Positions 46,092 to 46,230 of a stretch of DNA of 46,230 nucleotides are shown here, one piece after another. A program made the translations under genes and the position numbers. Every line of letters starts with the position of its first letter. The first letter of the stretch is position 1. The stretch is from Monosiga brevicollis MX1 (taxonomy: Eukaryota > Opisthokonta > Choanoflagellata > Craspedida > Salpingoecidae). The stretch covers positions 130,445-176,674 of the forward strand of contig NW_001865052.1 of assembly GCF_000002865.3 (NCBI RefSeq). Reading direction: 5' to 3'. Under the pieces are notes generated by a model. The model saw only the letters and a program-made list of their open reading frames with translations, made no database searches and was not told the DNA's origin.

Positions 46092-46230
46092 CCTTCCCGG
46101 TCGTGCACCCAAACCCCACCACCACCATCACCACCACCGCGACCACACCCACACATATACAGACCACCAAGTCTCAAACCAGCCCCCAGATGCCAAGTAA
46201 AGCAAGCCGACTCCCCGCGCCCCCCCCCNC
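46092..46230. other. Upstream region of the SYS1-like gene and contig edge
   Basis: CACCAC-rich sequence (GGTGGT on the coding strand) is followed by a C run with an N near the last base, which suggests an assembly gap. It is probably the promoter or 5' region of the SYS1-like gene. Confidence 0.4.

Overview
The window is eukaryotic nuclear DNA, most likely from a choanoflagellate of the Monosiga type (inference). The evidence is dense protein-coding genes with many short GT-AG introns (about 45 to 300 bases), animal-like domain architectures (MyTH4-FERM-SH3, coiled-coil FYVE plus PDZ, VPS13, clathrin light chain), long AG, TG, GAA and longer-unit tandem repeats between genes and in introns, and an N near the right end that suggests a draft-assembly edge. 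I see no bacterial operons, phage genes, CRISPR arrays, tRNA or rRNA genes.

Layout, left to right: an AG-rich repeat region (1-786); an unrecognised multi-exon helical protein on + (787-2816); a long coiled-coil protein with FYVE and PDZ domains on - (3259-9374); a repeat-rich gap with a faint minus-strand exon chain (10380-11223); a motorless MyTH4-FERM-SH3 protein on + (11781-14718); an unrecognised helical protein on - (15356-17247); a 600-base period-9 minisatellite (about 17325-17935); clathrin light chain on + (18251-19293); a gap with a 150-base AG array; VPS13 on + over 15 kb (about 20495-35578); a membrane-anchored esterase-like protein on - (35723-38248); a shared divergent upstream region; a phostensin/taperin-like protein with 28 copies of an 8-residue charged repeat on + (39656-42261); an ADP/ATP carrier on + (43802-44779, one exon); and a SYS1-like four-span Golgi protein on - (45247-46091).

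Several genes can be rebuilt exon by exon with matching splice phases: clathrin light chain (171 residues), the SYS1-like gene (156 residues), the esterase-like gene (710 residues) and the phostensin-like gene (694 residues). In the FYVE gene this approach exposes a 43-base micro-exon.

Four genes act in membrane traffic or lipid transfer (FYVE protein, clathrin light chain, VPS13, SYS1-like) and two are probably linked to actin (MyTH4-FERM-SH3, phostensin-like). Nothing shows they are co-regulated, and the grouping may be chance. The observations most worth checking are the motorless MyTH4-FERM-SH3 protein, the FYVE-then-PDZ order, an FFAT-like motif in a disordered VPS13 insert, the anchored esterase, the octapeptide array, and the nested structure of the minisatellite.
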